Shown here: positions 53,602 through 63,239 of the stretch, in pieces
Layout: the number at the start of each line of letters is the position of its first letter
Position numbering within the stretch: the stretch's first letter is position 1
Assembly (NCBI RefSeq): GCF_016714275.1
Contig: NZ_JADJNP010000001.1
Span: forward strand, 620,001-684,000
From: Tessaracoccus sp.
Lineage (GTDB): Bacteria > Actinomycetota > Actinomycetes > Propionibacteriales > Propionibacteriaceae
Direction of reading: 5' to 3'
Length of the DNA stretch: 64,000 nucleotides
Made by a program: the position numbers and the translations under genes
The notes under the pieces: model-generated
Database searches by the model: none
The model's input: only the letters and a program-made list of their open reading frames with translations
Told to the model about the DNA's origin: nothing

Positions 53602-54865
53602 CCCGGCATCGCTCCTCACGTCCCGGCAGGGACCGCCGCGCCGTGCGACACGCCGCTCCTGCCGGGCGGCCGCGCATCACCGAGGACCGGCACGTTGCCG
53701 TCGTGGGGGGCGGTATCGCCGGGCTCGCCGCGGCAACCGTGCTCGCCGAGCGAGGCGTTCGCGTGACGCTGCTGGAGTCCGACGGCCGGCTCGGGGGGCG
53801 GGTGTCGTCGTGGGGGCTCGACGGCGGCCGCACAATGAGCCGGGGCTTTCATGCGTTCTTCCGCCAGTAGATCGCCTCAAGTTTCCGACGGACGCCGGGG
53901 ACCTGGCGCTCGAGGTCTTCGCGCGGTCCTTCTTCGCGGACCCCGAGGACTTCGCGGCCGGCGAACTGGTCGCGATGTTCCACACCTACTTCTTGGGATC
54001 GGCGGAAGGGCTGGTCTTCGACGTGCCCGACGACGACTACGACCGGGTCTTCTGGGCACCGCTCGGACGCCTCCTGGCCGACAACGGCGTGGACGTTCGC
54101 CTGTCGAGCCCGGTGCGTTCGGTGGAGGTCACCGGCGACCGCGCGACGCTCACCCTCGACGACGGTGTCCTGACGGCCGATGCCGTCGTCGTGGCGACTG
54201 ACCCGCGCGCTGCACGGCTGCTGGCGGCGTCGACGACCTCAGCTCCCCTGGACGCATGGCGGGCGTCCGTCGCGCGGACGCACAACGCGCCGCCGTTCGT
54301 CGTCGTCAGGCTCTGGCTCGACAGGGCGGTTGCGGCAGACCGGCCGCCATTCCTCGGCACGAGCGGCTACGGACCGCTCGACAACGTCTCCGTCCTGGAG
54401 CGTTTCGAGAGGGGAGCCGCGCGCTGGTCCTCCGAGCACGACGGCGCGTCGGTCGTCGAGCTGCATGCCTACGCATGCGATCCGACGGCCGTGAGCACGC
54501 GGGCGTCTCTCGACGGCGTGGTTGCCGAACTCGTCGCGCAACTCCACCGCGTCTTCCCCGAGACGACCGGCTTCGGCATCCTGGAGCGCGAGGTGCTCGC
54601 GAAGGACGACTGCACGGTGATCGGCCCCAGCGGATGGAACGAACGGCCCGGGGTGCGGACGCCGTCGCCAGCATTGGTTCTCGCGGGTGACTGGGTGGCC
54701 TGTGATCTGCCGGTCGCGTTGATGGAGCGGGCCGCCACAACCGGCTTCCTCGCGGCCAACACCCTGCTCAACCGATGGGGAGTGCAAGGACAAGACGTCT
54801 GGACCACCCCGATGAGCGGGCTTCTGGCCTCCCCCACCCAGCGCACCTGGACGGCCCTTCCCTGA
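53598..54865 (+). pseudogene. crtU: crtU-like carotenoid desaturase/methyltransferase, internally deleted
   Basis: From GTG 53598 the frame encodes 90 residues with an FAD motif (VAVVGGGIAGLAAATVLAER) and the CrtU hallmark MSRGFHAFFRQ, then stops at TAG 53868. The remaining 331 residues (FARSFFADPEDFAAGELVAM, FHTYFLGSAEGLVFDVPDDD, VLAGDWVACDLPVALMERAA) resume in another frame at GAT 53870. Compared with CrtU from memory, about 70 residues between HAFFRQ and DRLKFP are missing. CrtU turns beta-carotene into aromatic isorenieratene, so this step should be lost. Total 421 residues remain versus about 500 expected. Confidence 0.85.
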
Positions 54866-54923
54866 GCTTCGGTGTCTCCAACCCGGATCGCGGCGAACCC
54901 GAGGATCAGCTCTGTGACCTGGC

Positions 54924-56312
54924 TCAGGGGCCAATCTGTCGCACCACTGCATACGCGGCCAGCGCCTCCTCGCGGGAGACCGCGAGATCGAGGATCGGCT
55001 CTGGATACTCCTCAGTACCCCACTCGGCGACATTGGCGCGGACGTAGGCACCGTCGGGGTCGAACTTCTTCGCCTGCAGCTCCGGGTTGAAGACGCGGAA
55101 GTAGGGTGCGGCGTCGGCGCCCGAGCCCGCGACCCACTGCCAGTTGAACGGGTTGCTGGCTGGGTCCGCGTCGACGAGCGTATCCCAGAACCACTCCTCA
55201 CCCCGGCGCCAGTCGATCAACAGGTTCTTGGTGAGGAACGACGCGGTCACCATGCGGACCCGGTTGTGCATCCATCCCGTCCGCCAGAGCTCGCGCATAC
55301 CTGCATCGACGAGTCCGAAGCCCGTGCGCCCCTCCTGCCACGCTCGCAGCATCGTCGGTCGCATCGTCGGCCACGGGAAATGGTCGAAGCCGCCTCGCCA
55401 GTTTTGGGTGGCAAGGTGCGGGAAGTGATGGAGCGTGTGCCAGGCGAATTCCCGCCACCCGATCTCCGTGAGGAAACGAGAGATCCCCTCATTGCGGGCC
55501 GCTCCTCCGCGCGCCTCCTGCGCGGCGTGCCACACCTGATAGGGGCTGACCTCGCCCCACCTGAGATGCGGCGACAGGCGCGAGGTGGTCGGGCTCGACG
55601 GCACGTCCCTAGTGTCGCTGTAGCCATCGACGTGGTCGGCGAGGAAGTCGTCGAGCATGCGCGTGGCCGTGGCCTCGCCGGGCCTCCATGCCTCCCTGAG
55701 CCCGCCCGCCCAATCGGGGCTCACCGGGCGCAGCGCAAGGGCGGCAAGGGGAAGAGAGTCGACGGCAGAGACATCCGCGGGGCGGTCGACGACACGAGGG
55801 GCGGGAAGCGGTGGCCGAGGCTCCGGACCGGACGTGCAGGCCCGCCAGAACGGCGAGAACACCGCGTAAGGGTCGCCTGTGCGCGTGCTGATTGCCCACG
55901 GCTCGAACAGCAGCGATGCCGCGTGGCTGTCGACTATCGTGCCGGCCTTCCGCAGGCTCAGCCCCAGGCTGGTGTCGACAGCTCGTTCCGCGCCGCCGTA
56001 GCGGCGATTCCAGTAAACGCCCGCCGCACCCACCGCGTCGGTCACTCGGCGCACCTCGGTGGCGGCAGGCCCACGACGCAGGATCAGGGGGATGCGGAGG
56101 TGATCGAGGGAGACCGCAAGGTCCTCCAAGCTGTGGTGCAACCACCACCGGGCGGCCCCGCCCAGCGGCCTTATGCCAGGGGACTCGTCGTCGAGGACGA
56201 ACAGCGCCACGACGGGCAGGCCGCTGTCTACGGCCGCGGTCACAGCCGGGTTGTCGCGGACGCGAAGGTCGTCGCGAAACCACACAACACTCACACCGGG
56301 CGCATCGCTCAT
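54924..56312 (-). CDS. phr: Deoxyribodipyrimidine photolyase
   Basis: The 462-residue flavoprotein repairs UV cyclobutane dimers using blue light. It has the N-terminal antenna domain (VSVVWFRDDLRVRDNPAVTA), and the FAD domain with SRLSPHLRWGEVSPYQVWHA, LTEIGWREFAWHTLHHFPHL and the Trp-rich GWMHNRVRMVTASFLTKNLL. ATG 56312 was chosen over an upstream Arg/Pro-rich extension. Linkage of photolyase to carotenoid genes is common in actinobacteria and fits a shared light-protection role. Confidence 0.93.
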   Translation of the reverse strand: MSDAPGVSVVWFRDDLRVRDNPAVTAAVDSGLPVVALFVLDDESPGIRPLGGAARWWLHHSLEDLAVSLDHLRIPLILRRGPAATEVRRVTDAVGAAGVYWNRRYGGAERAVDTSLGLSLRKAGTIVDSHAASLLFEPWAISTRTGDPYAVFSPFWRACTSGPEPRPPLPAPRVVDRPADVSAVDSLPLAALALRPVSPDWAGGLREAWRPGEATATRMLDDFLADHVDGYSDTRDVPSSPTTSRLSPHLRWGEVSPYQVWHAAQEARGGAARNEGISRFLTEIGWREFAWHTLHHFPHLATQNWRGGFDHFPWPTMRPTMLRAWQEGRTGFGLVDAGMRELWRTGWMHNRVRMVTASFLTKNLLIDWRRGEEWFWDTLVDADPASNPFNWQWVAGSGADAAPYFRVFNPELQAKKFDPDGAYVRANVAEWGTEEYPEPILDLAVSREEALAAYAVVRQIGP

Positions 56313-56350
56313 GGTCGGTAGTATTGCCGCAGCGACCCAAAGGAGTCCCG

Positions 56351-57547
56351 ATGGCGGAGCCGCGCAGGCGCCGGGCGGTGCCGCCCGACGAGTCTCAGGA
56401 ACCAGCGGTGGAGAAGGCCCCCGGAATCTGGCGGATCGGCACCTACGACGCCGCACGCCAGGTGCTGCAAGCCCGCGGGTCCACGACCCAGGCAGGCTTC
56501 ACCTCCGAGTTCGTGCCAAAGGGGCTCCTGAAGCACCACCCGATCCTGTTCTCCGACGGCAGCCTGCACGACGAACAGCGGCGCAAGGTGGGCCGCTTCT
56601 TCGCCCCGCGGGTGGTCACCGAGCGCTACCAGCCGCTCATGGTGGACGCCGCAGAGCGCCTCCTGGCCGGTGCCGAGGCCGCCCGGGAGTGCCTCATCGA
56701 GGACCTCGCCCTCCTCTACTCCGTCGACGTCACCCGCCAGGTCGTCGGCTTGACGGAGTCCCCGGTAGAGGCGCTTGCTGCGCGATTGGCGCGCTTCTTC
56801 AACCAGCCCTCCTTCGACATCACCAAACCCGATCTCGGCCGGACCCGGCGGCAGTGGGCGGCGGCCGCGATCAACGGACTGCGCCCCCTCCTGAGCTTCT
56901 ACCTCTCCGATGTCCGGCCAGCGATCAGGAAGCGCCGCAGAGACCCTGCCGATGACGTGATCAGTCACTTGATCGCTGAGGGGTACACCGACACCGACAT
57001 CCTCGTCGAGTGCGTCACCTACGGCACGGCGGGCATGGTGACCACCCGCGAGTTCATCGCCATGGCGCTGTGGCATCTGCTCACCGACGCCGACCTCCGC
57101 TCCGCGTACCGCGCCGGCGACGCCGACGCACGTCTCGTCCTCCTCGAAGAGCTCATCCGTCTTGAGCCGGTCGTAGGACACCTGTACCGCCGCATCCGCG
57201 AGCCCCTCGTCCTGCTTGACGGCGACCAGCACTGGCGGCTCGAACCCGGCGACCTCGTCGACGTGCACGTACGGCAGACGAATGTCGATCCGTCCGCGGT
57301 CGGCCCTGATCCGGGCTCGCTGTGTCCCGGCCGCCACCTCGGCCGGGGAGTCCATGCTGTGGGGCTGAGTTTCGGAGACGGTGCCCACCGCTGCCCCGGC
57401 CAGGCACTCGCGCTGCGGGAGACGGACGTCCTCCTGACGCGGATGCTCGCGCTCGCCCCTCGGATCGTGGCCGAGCCTCGTATCGAATGGGACGACCTGA
57501 TCGCGGGCTACTGCCTCCGCGGCTTTCGCGTGAGCCTTAGGTCCTGA
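56351..57547 (+). CDS. Cytochrome P450
   Basis: The 398-residue soluble P450 has the heme-Cys loop LSFGDGAHRCPGQALALRE (about residue 347), the ExxR of helix K in LEELIRLEP, and an I-helix TYGTAGMVTTREF. The Thr pair fits oxygen activation. Located at the end of the carotenoid cluster, divergent from phr across only 38 nt; AAAGGAG precedes ATG 56351. Hydroxylation of a carotenoid end is a reasonable guess; substrate not shown. Confidence 0.92.
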   Translation: MAEPRRRRAVPPDESQEPAVEKAPGIWRIGTYDAARQVLQARGSTTQAGFTSEFVPKGLLKHHPILFSDGSLHDEQRRKVGRFFAPRVVTERYQPLMVDAAERLLAGAEAARECLIEDLALLYSVDVTRQVVGLTESPVEALAARLARFFNQPSFDITKPDLGRTRRQWAAAAINGLRPLLSFYLSDVRPAIRKRRRDPADDVISHLIAEGYTDTDILVECVTYGTAGMVTTREFIAMALWHLLTDADLRSAYRAGDADARLVLLEELIRLEPVVGHLYRRIREPLVLLDGDQHWRLEPGDLVDVHVRQTNVDPSAVGPDPGSLCPGRHLGRGVHAVGLSFGDGAHRCPGQALALRETDVLLTRMLALAPRIVAEPRIEWDDLIAGYCLRGFRVSLRS

Positions 57548-57637
57548 TCCGGAGACCACCTGGCCGACACACGTGTTCACAGCAAGGACACAGGAAACCC
57601 ATAGCCATGCGCGGGGTTCCGGTGCCAAGGTTGTGCC

Positions 57638-58363
57638 ATGGCGACAACTGCACCCCTCACCCGGCCCGACGGCACGCCCATCCGCGTCGTCGCCGTCGAC
57701 GACGAGCCCAGCCTGACTGAGCTTCTCAGCATGGCCATGCGGTACGAGGGCTGGGAGGTGTACACCGCGACGTCGGGGACCGAGGCGGTGCGGGTGGCGC
57801 GCGAGGTGCAGCCCGACGCGCTCGTGCTCGACATGATGCTGCCCGACTTCGACGGGCTCGAGGTCATGCGGCGCATCCGCACGGAGCAGGCGGACGTTCC
57901 CGTCATCTTCCTCACCGCGAAGGACGGCGTGGCCGACCGCATCGCGGGCCTCACCGCCGGCGGCGACGACTACGTCACCAAGCCCTTCTCCCTCGAAGAG
58001 GTCATCGCCCGCCTGCGCGGGCTGCTGCGCCGCTCGGGCGCGACGACGGCACGCCCGGACACGCAGATCGTCGTCGGCGACCTGATCCTCGATGAGGACT
58101 CGCACGAGGTCACGCGCGGCGGGGAGCCCGTGAAACTCACCGCGACCGAGTTCGAGCTGCTCCGCTACCTCATGCGCAACCCCAAGCGCGTGCTGTCGAA
58201 GGCGCAGATCCTCGACCGCGTCTGGAACTACGACTTCGGCGGCCAGGCCAACGTCGTCGAGCTCTACATCTCCTACCTGCGCAAGAAGATCGACGCCGAC
58301 CGCGAGCCCATGATCCACACCATGCGCGGAGTCGGCTACGTGCTGCGCCCCGCGGGCGCGTGA
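57638..58363 (+). CDS. OmpR-family response regulator
   Basis: The 241-residue regulator has a receiver domain (VVAVDDEPSLTELLSMAMRY; phospho-acceptor in ALVLDMMLPDFDGLEVMRRI; VIFLTAKD) and a winged-helix domain (LTATEFELLRYLMRNPKRVL, then VVELYISYLRKKIDADREPM). Its stop overlaps the kinase GTG by 4 nt. The 90-nt spacer upstream holds the palindrome ACACGTGT, a possible site for it or another factor. Confidence 0.93.
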   Translation: MATTAPLTRPDGTPIRVVAVDDEPSLTELLSMAMRYEGWEVYTATSGTEAVRVAREVQPDALVLDMMLPDFDGLEVMRRIRTEQADVPVIFLTAKDGVADRIAGLTAGGDDYVTKPFSLEEVIARLRGLLRRSGATTARPDTQIVVGDLILDEDSHEVTRGGEPVKLTATEFELLRYLMRNPKRVLSKAQILDRVWNYDFGGQANVVELYISYLRKKIDADREPMIHTMRGVGYVLRPAGA

Positions 58364-59799
58364 ACTCGCCCCGTCGCGGCACGCTCGCCGCGCAGCTCCA
58401 GCCTCGGATCGTCCTAACCGTGGCGGTGATGGCCGTGCTGATGTGCCTGGCGACGGTTCTCGGTGCGCGCGGCATCCTGGTGAACCAGCTCGACCGAGAA
58501 CTCGACGCCGCGCAGAAGCGTTCCCAGGGACCGGGTCAGGCAGACACCCTCGGCCTCACAAACCCCGGGACGCGGGTCAACACCATCCGCGGCATCGTCC
58601 TCACTGACGGCAGCGGGCTGGCGTTCATGCTCACCGACAGCAGCACAGCTAACAAGCCCCCGGAGGCCACGATCCTCCCGGTCAACGCCCAGGAACAGCT
58701 GTTCGCCGTCCCGGCCGACGGCGCGAAGCACACTGTACGACTCTCCGAGATCGGCGAGTACCGCGTCGAGGCGCGCGACCGCTCGCAGGGGCGGGTGTTC
58801 GTCGGCCTCCCGACGAGCGAGATCAACCGGTCGCTGTTCTGGCTGGGCTCCTTCGCGGGCAGCGTCGCGCTGGTCGCGGTCATCGTCGTGTCACTCGTCA
58901 CCCGCGAGGTCGTCGGCCGGGCCGTGAAACCCCTTGTCGCCCTGACGAACACCGCCGACGAGGTGGGCAGCCTCGAGCTGGAGAAGGGCGCGGTGGCGGT
59001 ACCCCGCGTCGATGCTCCGGACATGCCGGAGGACAGCGAGGTGACGCGGCTGTCGACCGCGTTCAACCAGATGCTGGACCGCGTCGAGGGAGCGCTCACC
59101 GCCCGCGAGGAATCCGAGGTGAAGCTGCGCCGGTTCGTCGCCGACGCGTCGCACGAGCTGCGCAACCCGCTGGCCGCCATCCGCGGCTATGCCGAGCTGG
59201 CGGACCGCTCGCCCGACGGCGCGGACTCGTCGTTCGCGCTGGGCAGGATCGGGTCGGAGTCGCAGCGCATGAGCAAGCTGGTCGGCGACCTGCTGCTGTT
59301 GGCCCGGCTCGACGCCGACGCGCGGGTCGAGGCCCGCCCCGTCGATGCCGTCGAGGTGGTCCTGAACGCCGTCAGCGACGCACAGGCCGCCAGCCGCGAC
59401 CACGAGTGGCAGCTCGAACTCCCCGACTCCGAGGTCAGCGTGCTCGCCGACGCCGACCAGCTCCACCAGGTCGTCGTCAACCTCCTGGCCAACGCCCGCA
59501 CGCACACGCCCGCGGGAACGACGGTGCGCACATCGGTCAGAACCGACGGCGACATGGCCGTCATCGAGGTGATCGACGACGGCCCCGGTATCCCCGCCGA
59601 GGCACTGCCCCGCGTCTTCGAACGGTTCGGCCGCGCCGACAACGCCCGCGCCCACTCGTCCGCGCAGTCGACCGGCCTGGGCCTTGCGATCGTCCGCGCC
59701 GTGGTCGAGAGCTTCGGCGGCACCGCCACCGTCGACTCCCACCCCAGCCTCACGCGCTTCACCGTCCGCCTGCCCCTTGCCGCCCCGCCGCCCGCGTAG
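58360..59799 (+). CDS. Sensor histidine kinase (HisKA type)
   Basis: The 479-residue kinase has two membrane helices (about residues 15-38 and 160-185) flanking an outer sensor domain, a HAMP-like segment, the HisKA helix FVADASHELRNPLAAIRGYA with the phosphorylated His, and HATPase motifs (VVVNLLANARTHT, DDGPGIPAEALPRVFERFGR, STGLGLAIVRAVVE). Start GTG 58360 overlaps the regulator stop. The overall form resembles actinobacterial TcrY/MprB-type kinases. Confidence 0.93.
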   Translation: MNSPRRGTLAAQLQPRIVLTVAVMAVLMCLATVLGARGILVNQLDRELDAAQKRSQGPGQADTLGLTNPGTRVNTIRGIVLTDGSGLAFMLTDSSTANKPPEATILPVNAQEQLFAVPADGAKHTVRLSEIGEYRVEARDRSQGRVFVGLPTSEINRSLFWLGSFAGSVALVAVIVVSLVTREVVGRAVKPLVALTNTADEVGSLELEKGAVAVPRVDAPDMPEDSEVTRLSTAFNQMLDRVEGALTAREESEVKLRRFVADASHELRNPLAAIRGYAELADRSPDGADSSFALGRIGSESQRMSKLVGDLLLLARLDADARVEARPVDAVEVVLNAVSDAQAASRDHEWQLELPDSEVSVLADADQLHQVVVNLLANARTHTPAGTTVRTSVRTDGDMAVIEVIDDGPGIPAEALPRVFERFGRADNARAHSSAQSTGLGLAIVRAVVESFGGTATVDSHPSLTRFTVRLPLAAPPPA

Positions 59800-59826
59800 C
59801 ATTCGGGGCAGACGAAAGGATCCACG

Positions 59827-60522
59827 ATGGAAATCACCCGCTCGGCGCTCGCCCAGATGGTTGACCACACGCTGCTCAAGACCGAGGCCACGCATGCCCA
59901 GATCTCGGAACTCGTCGCGGAGGCGAGGGAGCTGGGGACATACTCCGTCTGCGTGTCGCCGTCTATGCTGCCGATCACCGCCGAGCTCGGCGATGTCAAG
60001 GTGGCGACGGTGTGTGGCTTCCCTTCCGGCAACCACACGGCGGCGACGAAGGCCGCGGAGGCCACCGAGTCGTCGCGGCTCGGCGCGGACGAGGTCGACA
60101 TGGTCATCAACATCGGGCTGCTGAAGGAGGGCCGCGCCGACCTCGTCGAGGCCGAGATCCGCGCCGTCCGGGAGGCGACGACGGGGCTGCTCAAGGTGAT
60201 CATCGAGTCGGCGGCGTTGACCGACGACGAGATCGTCGCCGCGTGTCGCGCTGCCGAGGCGGCAGGCGCCGATTTCGTCAAGACCTCGACCGGTTTCCAT
60301 CCCGCGGGCGGGGCCTCGGTGCATGCGGTCGAGCTGATGGCCGAGACCGTCGGCGGACGCCTCGGCGTCAAGGCGAGCGGCGGCATCCGCGACTATGCGA
60401 CGGCGAACGCCATGGTCGAGGCCGGGGCCATGCGTCTCGGCCTCTCTGGCACCCGCGCGGTCCTCGACGGCGCCGACGACCCGGATGCCGCGGGGGACGA
60501 CGGCGACGCGGGCGGGTACTGA
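59827..60522 (+). CDS. deoC: Deoxyribose-phosphate aldolase
   Basis: The 231-residue class I aldolase splits 2-deoxyribose 5-phosphate to acetaldehyde and glyceraldehyde 3-phosphate in nucleoside breakdown. The Schiff-base Lys is in GADFVKTSTGFHPAGGAS and the proton-relay Lys in LGVKASGGIRDYATA; DEVDMVINIGLLKEG is typical. AAAGGA precedes the ATG. Confidence 0.95.
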   Translation: MEITRSALAQMVDHTLLKTEATHAQISELVAEARELGTYSVCVSPSMLPITAELGDVKVATVCGFPSGNHTAATKAAEATESSRLGADEVDMVINIGLLKEGRADLVEAEIRAVREATTGLLKVIIESAALTDDEIVAACRAAEAAGADFVKTSTGFHPAGGASVHAVELMAETVGGRLGVKASGGIRDYATANAMVEAGAMRLGLSGTRAVLDGADDPDAAGDDGDAGGY

Positions 60523-60523
60523 G

Positions 60524-61114
60524 ATGACCGAGCCCACGCGCCGCCCCGACGGCCCCGAGTTCCTGCCGCCCGGACAGCCGGCTCCGACGGCCCCCTCGCT
60601 GCCCCAGGACCAGACCCCACCAACTGGTCTTGTACCCACCGCCCCCGGCCCGGCGCAGCTGGCACCCGCCCCGCCTGAGCGGGTTGGACGGGGCATCCTG
60701 TTCAGCGTGCTCGCGGTCGTTCTCGGCGCCGCGCTGGCGGGCGCGGTCTACCAGCTCGGCTTCATCGCTTCCATCACCAGCTGGCTGATGGCCTTCGCCG
60801 CCGTCTGGCTCTACGTCAAGGGTGCGGGCGCCCCACCCCGGGCCGGGATCGTGCCGCTGATCATCGTCATCGTCGTCGGCGTGGCCATCTCGTTGTTCAC
60901 GATGCTCGGAGTGAGCCTCTACTCGGCCATCGCGAACGACTACCCCGACGCGGCATTCGGCGAGATCATGCCCGTCGTCGCGGACAACCTGCTGTATGGG
61001 CCGGTGTGGCAGGCGTTCGCCACCGACGCGCTGATCTCGGTCGCGTTCGCCGCGCTGGGCACGTTCACGACGCTTCGGCAGTTGCGCAGGAACGCGGCCG
61101 CCGACGCGGCCTGA
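60524..61114 (+). CDS. Uncharacterised membrane protein with Pro-rich N terminus
   Basis: The 196-residue protein has a Pro/Ala-rich cytosolic tail (1-52) and four hydrophobic helices (about 55-80, 82-95, 103-128, 160-180). No family motif recognised. ATG 60524 is one base after the deoC stop, so they are cotranscribed. Actinobacterial proteins of this layout are common and of unknown role. Confidence 0.78.
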   Translation: MTEPTRRPDGPEFLPPGQPAPTAPSLPQDQTPPTGLVPTAPGPAQLAPAPPERVGRGILFSVLAVVLGAALAGAVYQLGFIASITSWLMAFAAVWLYVKGAGAPPRAGIVPLIIVIVVGVAISLFTMLGVSLYSAIANDYPDAAFGEIMPVVADNLLYGPVWQAFATDALISVAFAALGTFTTLRQLRRNAAADAA

Positions 61115-61120
61115 CGGCGG

Positions 61121-62989
61121 CTACTGACCGCCGAGAAACTGCGTGGCGTACAGCGTCGCGTAGCTGCCCCCGCGCGCGAGCAGCTCGTCGTGTGTTCCCC
61201 GCTCGACGACCCGTCCCTCCTCAACCACGAGGATCTGGTCCGCGTGGCGCACCGTCGACAGTCGGTGCGCGATCACCAGGGATGTGCGGCCCTCGCGCGC
61301 CGCGTCCAGCGCCCGCTGCACCGCCACCTCCGACTCCGAGTCGAGGTGCGCCGTCGCCTCGTCGAGCACGAGGATCGGCGGCGCCTTCAGCAACAGGCGG
61401 GCGATGGCGAACCGTTGCCGCTCGCCCCCGCTCAGCCGGTAGCCGCGCTCGCCGACGACGGTGTCCATGCCGTCGGGGAGGCGCCTGACGAGGGCATCGA
61501 TCTGCGCCGCCGTGAGCGCGGCCCACAGCTCCTCCTCGGTGGCCTCCGGCTTCGCGTAGCGCAGGTTGGCGCCGACGGTGTCGTGGAATAGGTGTGCGTC
61601 CTGCGTGACATAGCCGACGGTGTCCTGCAGCGAGGCGAGCGTGAGGGTGCGCACGTCGCGGCCGGCCACCTCGACGGCGCCCGAGTCCGCGTCATACAGT
61701 CGCGCGATGAGGTGCGTGATGGTGGTCTTTCCCGCGCCCGACGGACCGACAAGCGCGACGGTCTGGCCGGGTAGGGCCTCGAAGCTGACGCCCCGTAGCA
61801 CCGGCGACGACGCCGACTCGTGGAGAGCCGCCGTCGGCTCCAGCGACTCCAGCGAAACCCGCCCCGCGTCGGGGTAGGTGAACCACACGTCGCGGAACGC
61901 GACGCTGGGGGGGCCGTCGACGGCGCGGGCACCGGGGGCGTCGACGATCAGCGGTCGGAGGTCGAGCACCTCGAACACCCGCTCGAAGCTGACGAGGGCC
62001 GACATGATGTCGACCCGCATGGCGCTCAGCTGCAGCAGCGGCGCGTACAGGCGGGCGACAAGGGCGACGAGCGCCGTCAGCGTGCCGACCGTCAGGCCGC
62101 CGTGGACGGCAGACACGCCGCCGAAGCCGTAGAACAGCGCCGTCGCGAGCGATCCGACCAGAGCGAGCGCCGTCATGTAGCCGCGCGAGATCATCGCGAT
62201 GCTCACTCCGGTGTCGGCGACGGCGCCCGCCTGCTCCGCGAAACCCGAACTCTCGCGGTTGGGCCGGCCGAAGAGCTTGACGAGCAGCGCGCCGGAGACG
62301 GAGAAGCGCTCCGTCATCGTGGCGGACATCTCAGCCTCCTGCTGCATCCGTCGGTGGGAGAGGTCGGCGAGGCGGCGGCCGACGATGCTGGCCGGGATCA
62401 TGAAGATCGGCAGCAGCACGATCGCACCGAGCGTGAGCGGCCACGACAGCACCAGCATCGAGCCCAGCACGAGGACCAGCGTCACGCCGTTGCTGACGAG
62501 CGCGTACAGCGTCGAGGTGAAGGCCTGTTGCGCGCCGTTGACGTCCGAGTGCAGCCGCGAGACCAGCTTGCCCGTGTGCGAGCGGCTGAAGAACGCCAGC
62601 GGCTGACTCATCACGTGATCGAAGACCTGCGTGCGCAGCCGGAGGATGAGGCCCTCGCCGATCCGGGCCGAGCACCACCGCTCGACGACGCTGACCGCTG
62701 CCGACGCGACGGCCATGACCGCCACCGCGACAGAAAGACCGACGACGACGCCCGTGTCGCCCGCGAGCACGCCGTCGTCGATGATGCGCTGAAACAGCAG
62801 CAAGGGGGCGACCGACAGCGCGCTGCCGACGGTGACCGTGAGCAGGAAGACGAGGAGCAGCCCCGCGAACGGGCGCCCATAGCCGATCACGCGACGCGCG
62901 ACGCCCCTGTCGATCCTGCGCCGCGAGATCGAGGGGTCGGTCGAGAGCTTTCCCAGCATCTGCCATCCGCCGAACCCGCCAACGCTCAT
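61121..62989 (-). CDS. ABC exporter, fused membrane and ATPase domains
   Basis: The 622-residue half-transporter has six membrane helices (about 35-340) and an ATPase domain with Walker A ALVGPSGAGKTTITHLIARL, signature RLSGGERQRFAIARLLLKAP, Walker B ILVLDEATAHLDSESE and switch His VIAHRLSTVRHAD. It would work as a homodimer exporting lipids, peptides or drugs. The gene converges with the membrane protein at 60524 with only 6 nt between. Confidence 0.94.
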   Translation of the reverse strand: MSVGGFGGWQMLGKLSTDPSISRRRIDRGVARRVIGYGRPFAGLLLVFLLTVTVGSALSVAPLLLFQRIIDDGVLAGDTGVVVGLSVAVAVMAVASAAVSVVERWCSARIGEGLILRLRTQVFDHVMSQPLAFFSRSHTGKLVSRLHSDVNGAQQAFTSTLYALVSNGVTLVLVLGSMLVLSWPLTLGAIVLLPIFMIPASIVGRRLADLSHRRMQQEAEMSATMTERFSVSGALLVKLFGRPNRESSGFAEQAGAVADTGVSIAMISRGYMTALALVGSLATALFYGFGGVSAVHGGLTVGTLTALVALVARLYAPLLQLSAMRVDIMSALVSFERVFEVLDLRPLIVDAPGARAVDGPPSVAFRDVWFTYPDAGRVSLESLEPTAALHESASSPVLRGVSFEALPGQTVALVGPSGAGKTTITHLIARLYDADSGAVEVAGRDVRTLTLASLQDTVGYVTQDAHLFHDTVGANLRYAKPEATEEELWAALTAAQIDALVRRLPDGMDTVVGERGYRLSGGERQRFAIARLLLKAPPILVLDEATAHLDSESEVAVQRALDAAREGRTSLVIAHRLSTVRHADQILVVEEGRVVERGTHDELLARGGSYATLYATQFLGGQ

Positions 62990-63061
62990 CCGCTCGCTCC
63001 TCCTCCTGCCTATCCTGGCACTAGCGTTCCGAGATGATGCCGCAATACCGGGGCGCGCGAC

Positions 63062-63228
63062 TAGTGGTCCGTCGCACCTAAAGGTACCGATCAGGACGCG
63101 GGGTCAGGCGGGATGAGCGACAAGGCGGAGGAGGGAGTCATAGCGGGGCACTACGTCAACCGACGACAACGACGTCAATCGCCCGCATGGCGCCGCGTAC
63201 CGGTGCATTTAGGTGCGACGGGCCACTA
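63062..63228. repeat. 167-bp structured repeat element, copy 2
   Basis: Begins TAGTGGTCCGTCGCACCT and ends AGGTGCGACGGGCCACTA. Same length as copy 1 (28426-28592), with about 12 differences. Where copy 1 has GCGCCT/AGGCGC in the terminal stem, this copy has GCACCT/AGGTGC, and further in GCGG becomes ACCG on both arms, so pairing is kept. It lies in the 250-nt gap between the ABC exporter (start 62989) and dcd (start 63240). Apart from about 70 nt of exporter promoter region, nothing else is seen there. Confidence 0.9.
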
Positions 63229-63239
63229 GGCTGGCGCGC

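Noticed and set aside
45067..54865. C50 carotenoid (decaprenoxanthin-type) pathway
   Set aside because: The cluster contains small heterodimeric cyclase subunits but no UbiA-type lycopene elongase, and it has a crtU relic, so a C40 beta-carotene/isorenieratene route fits better.
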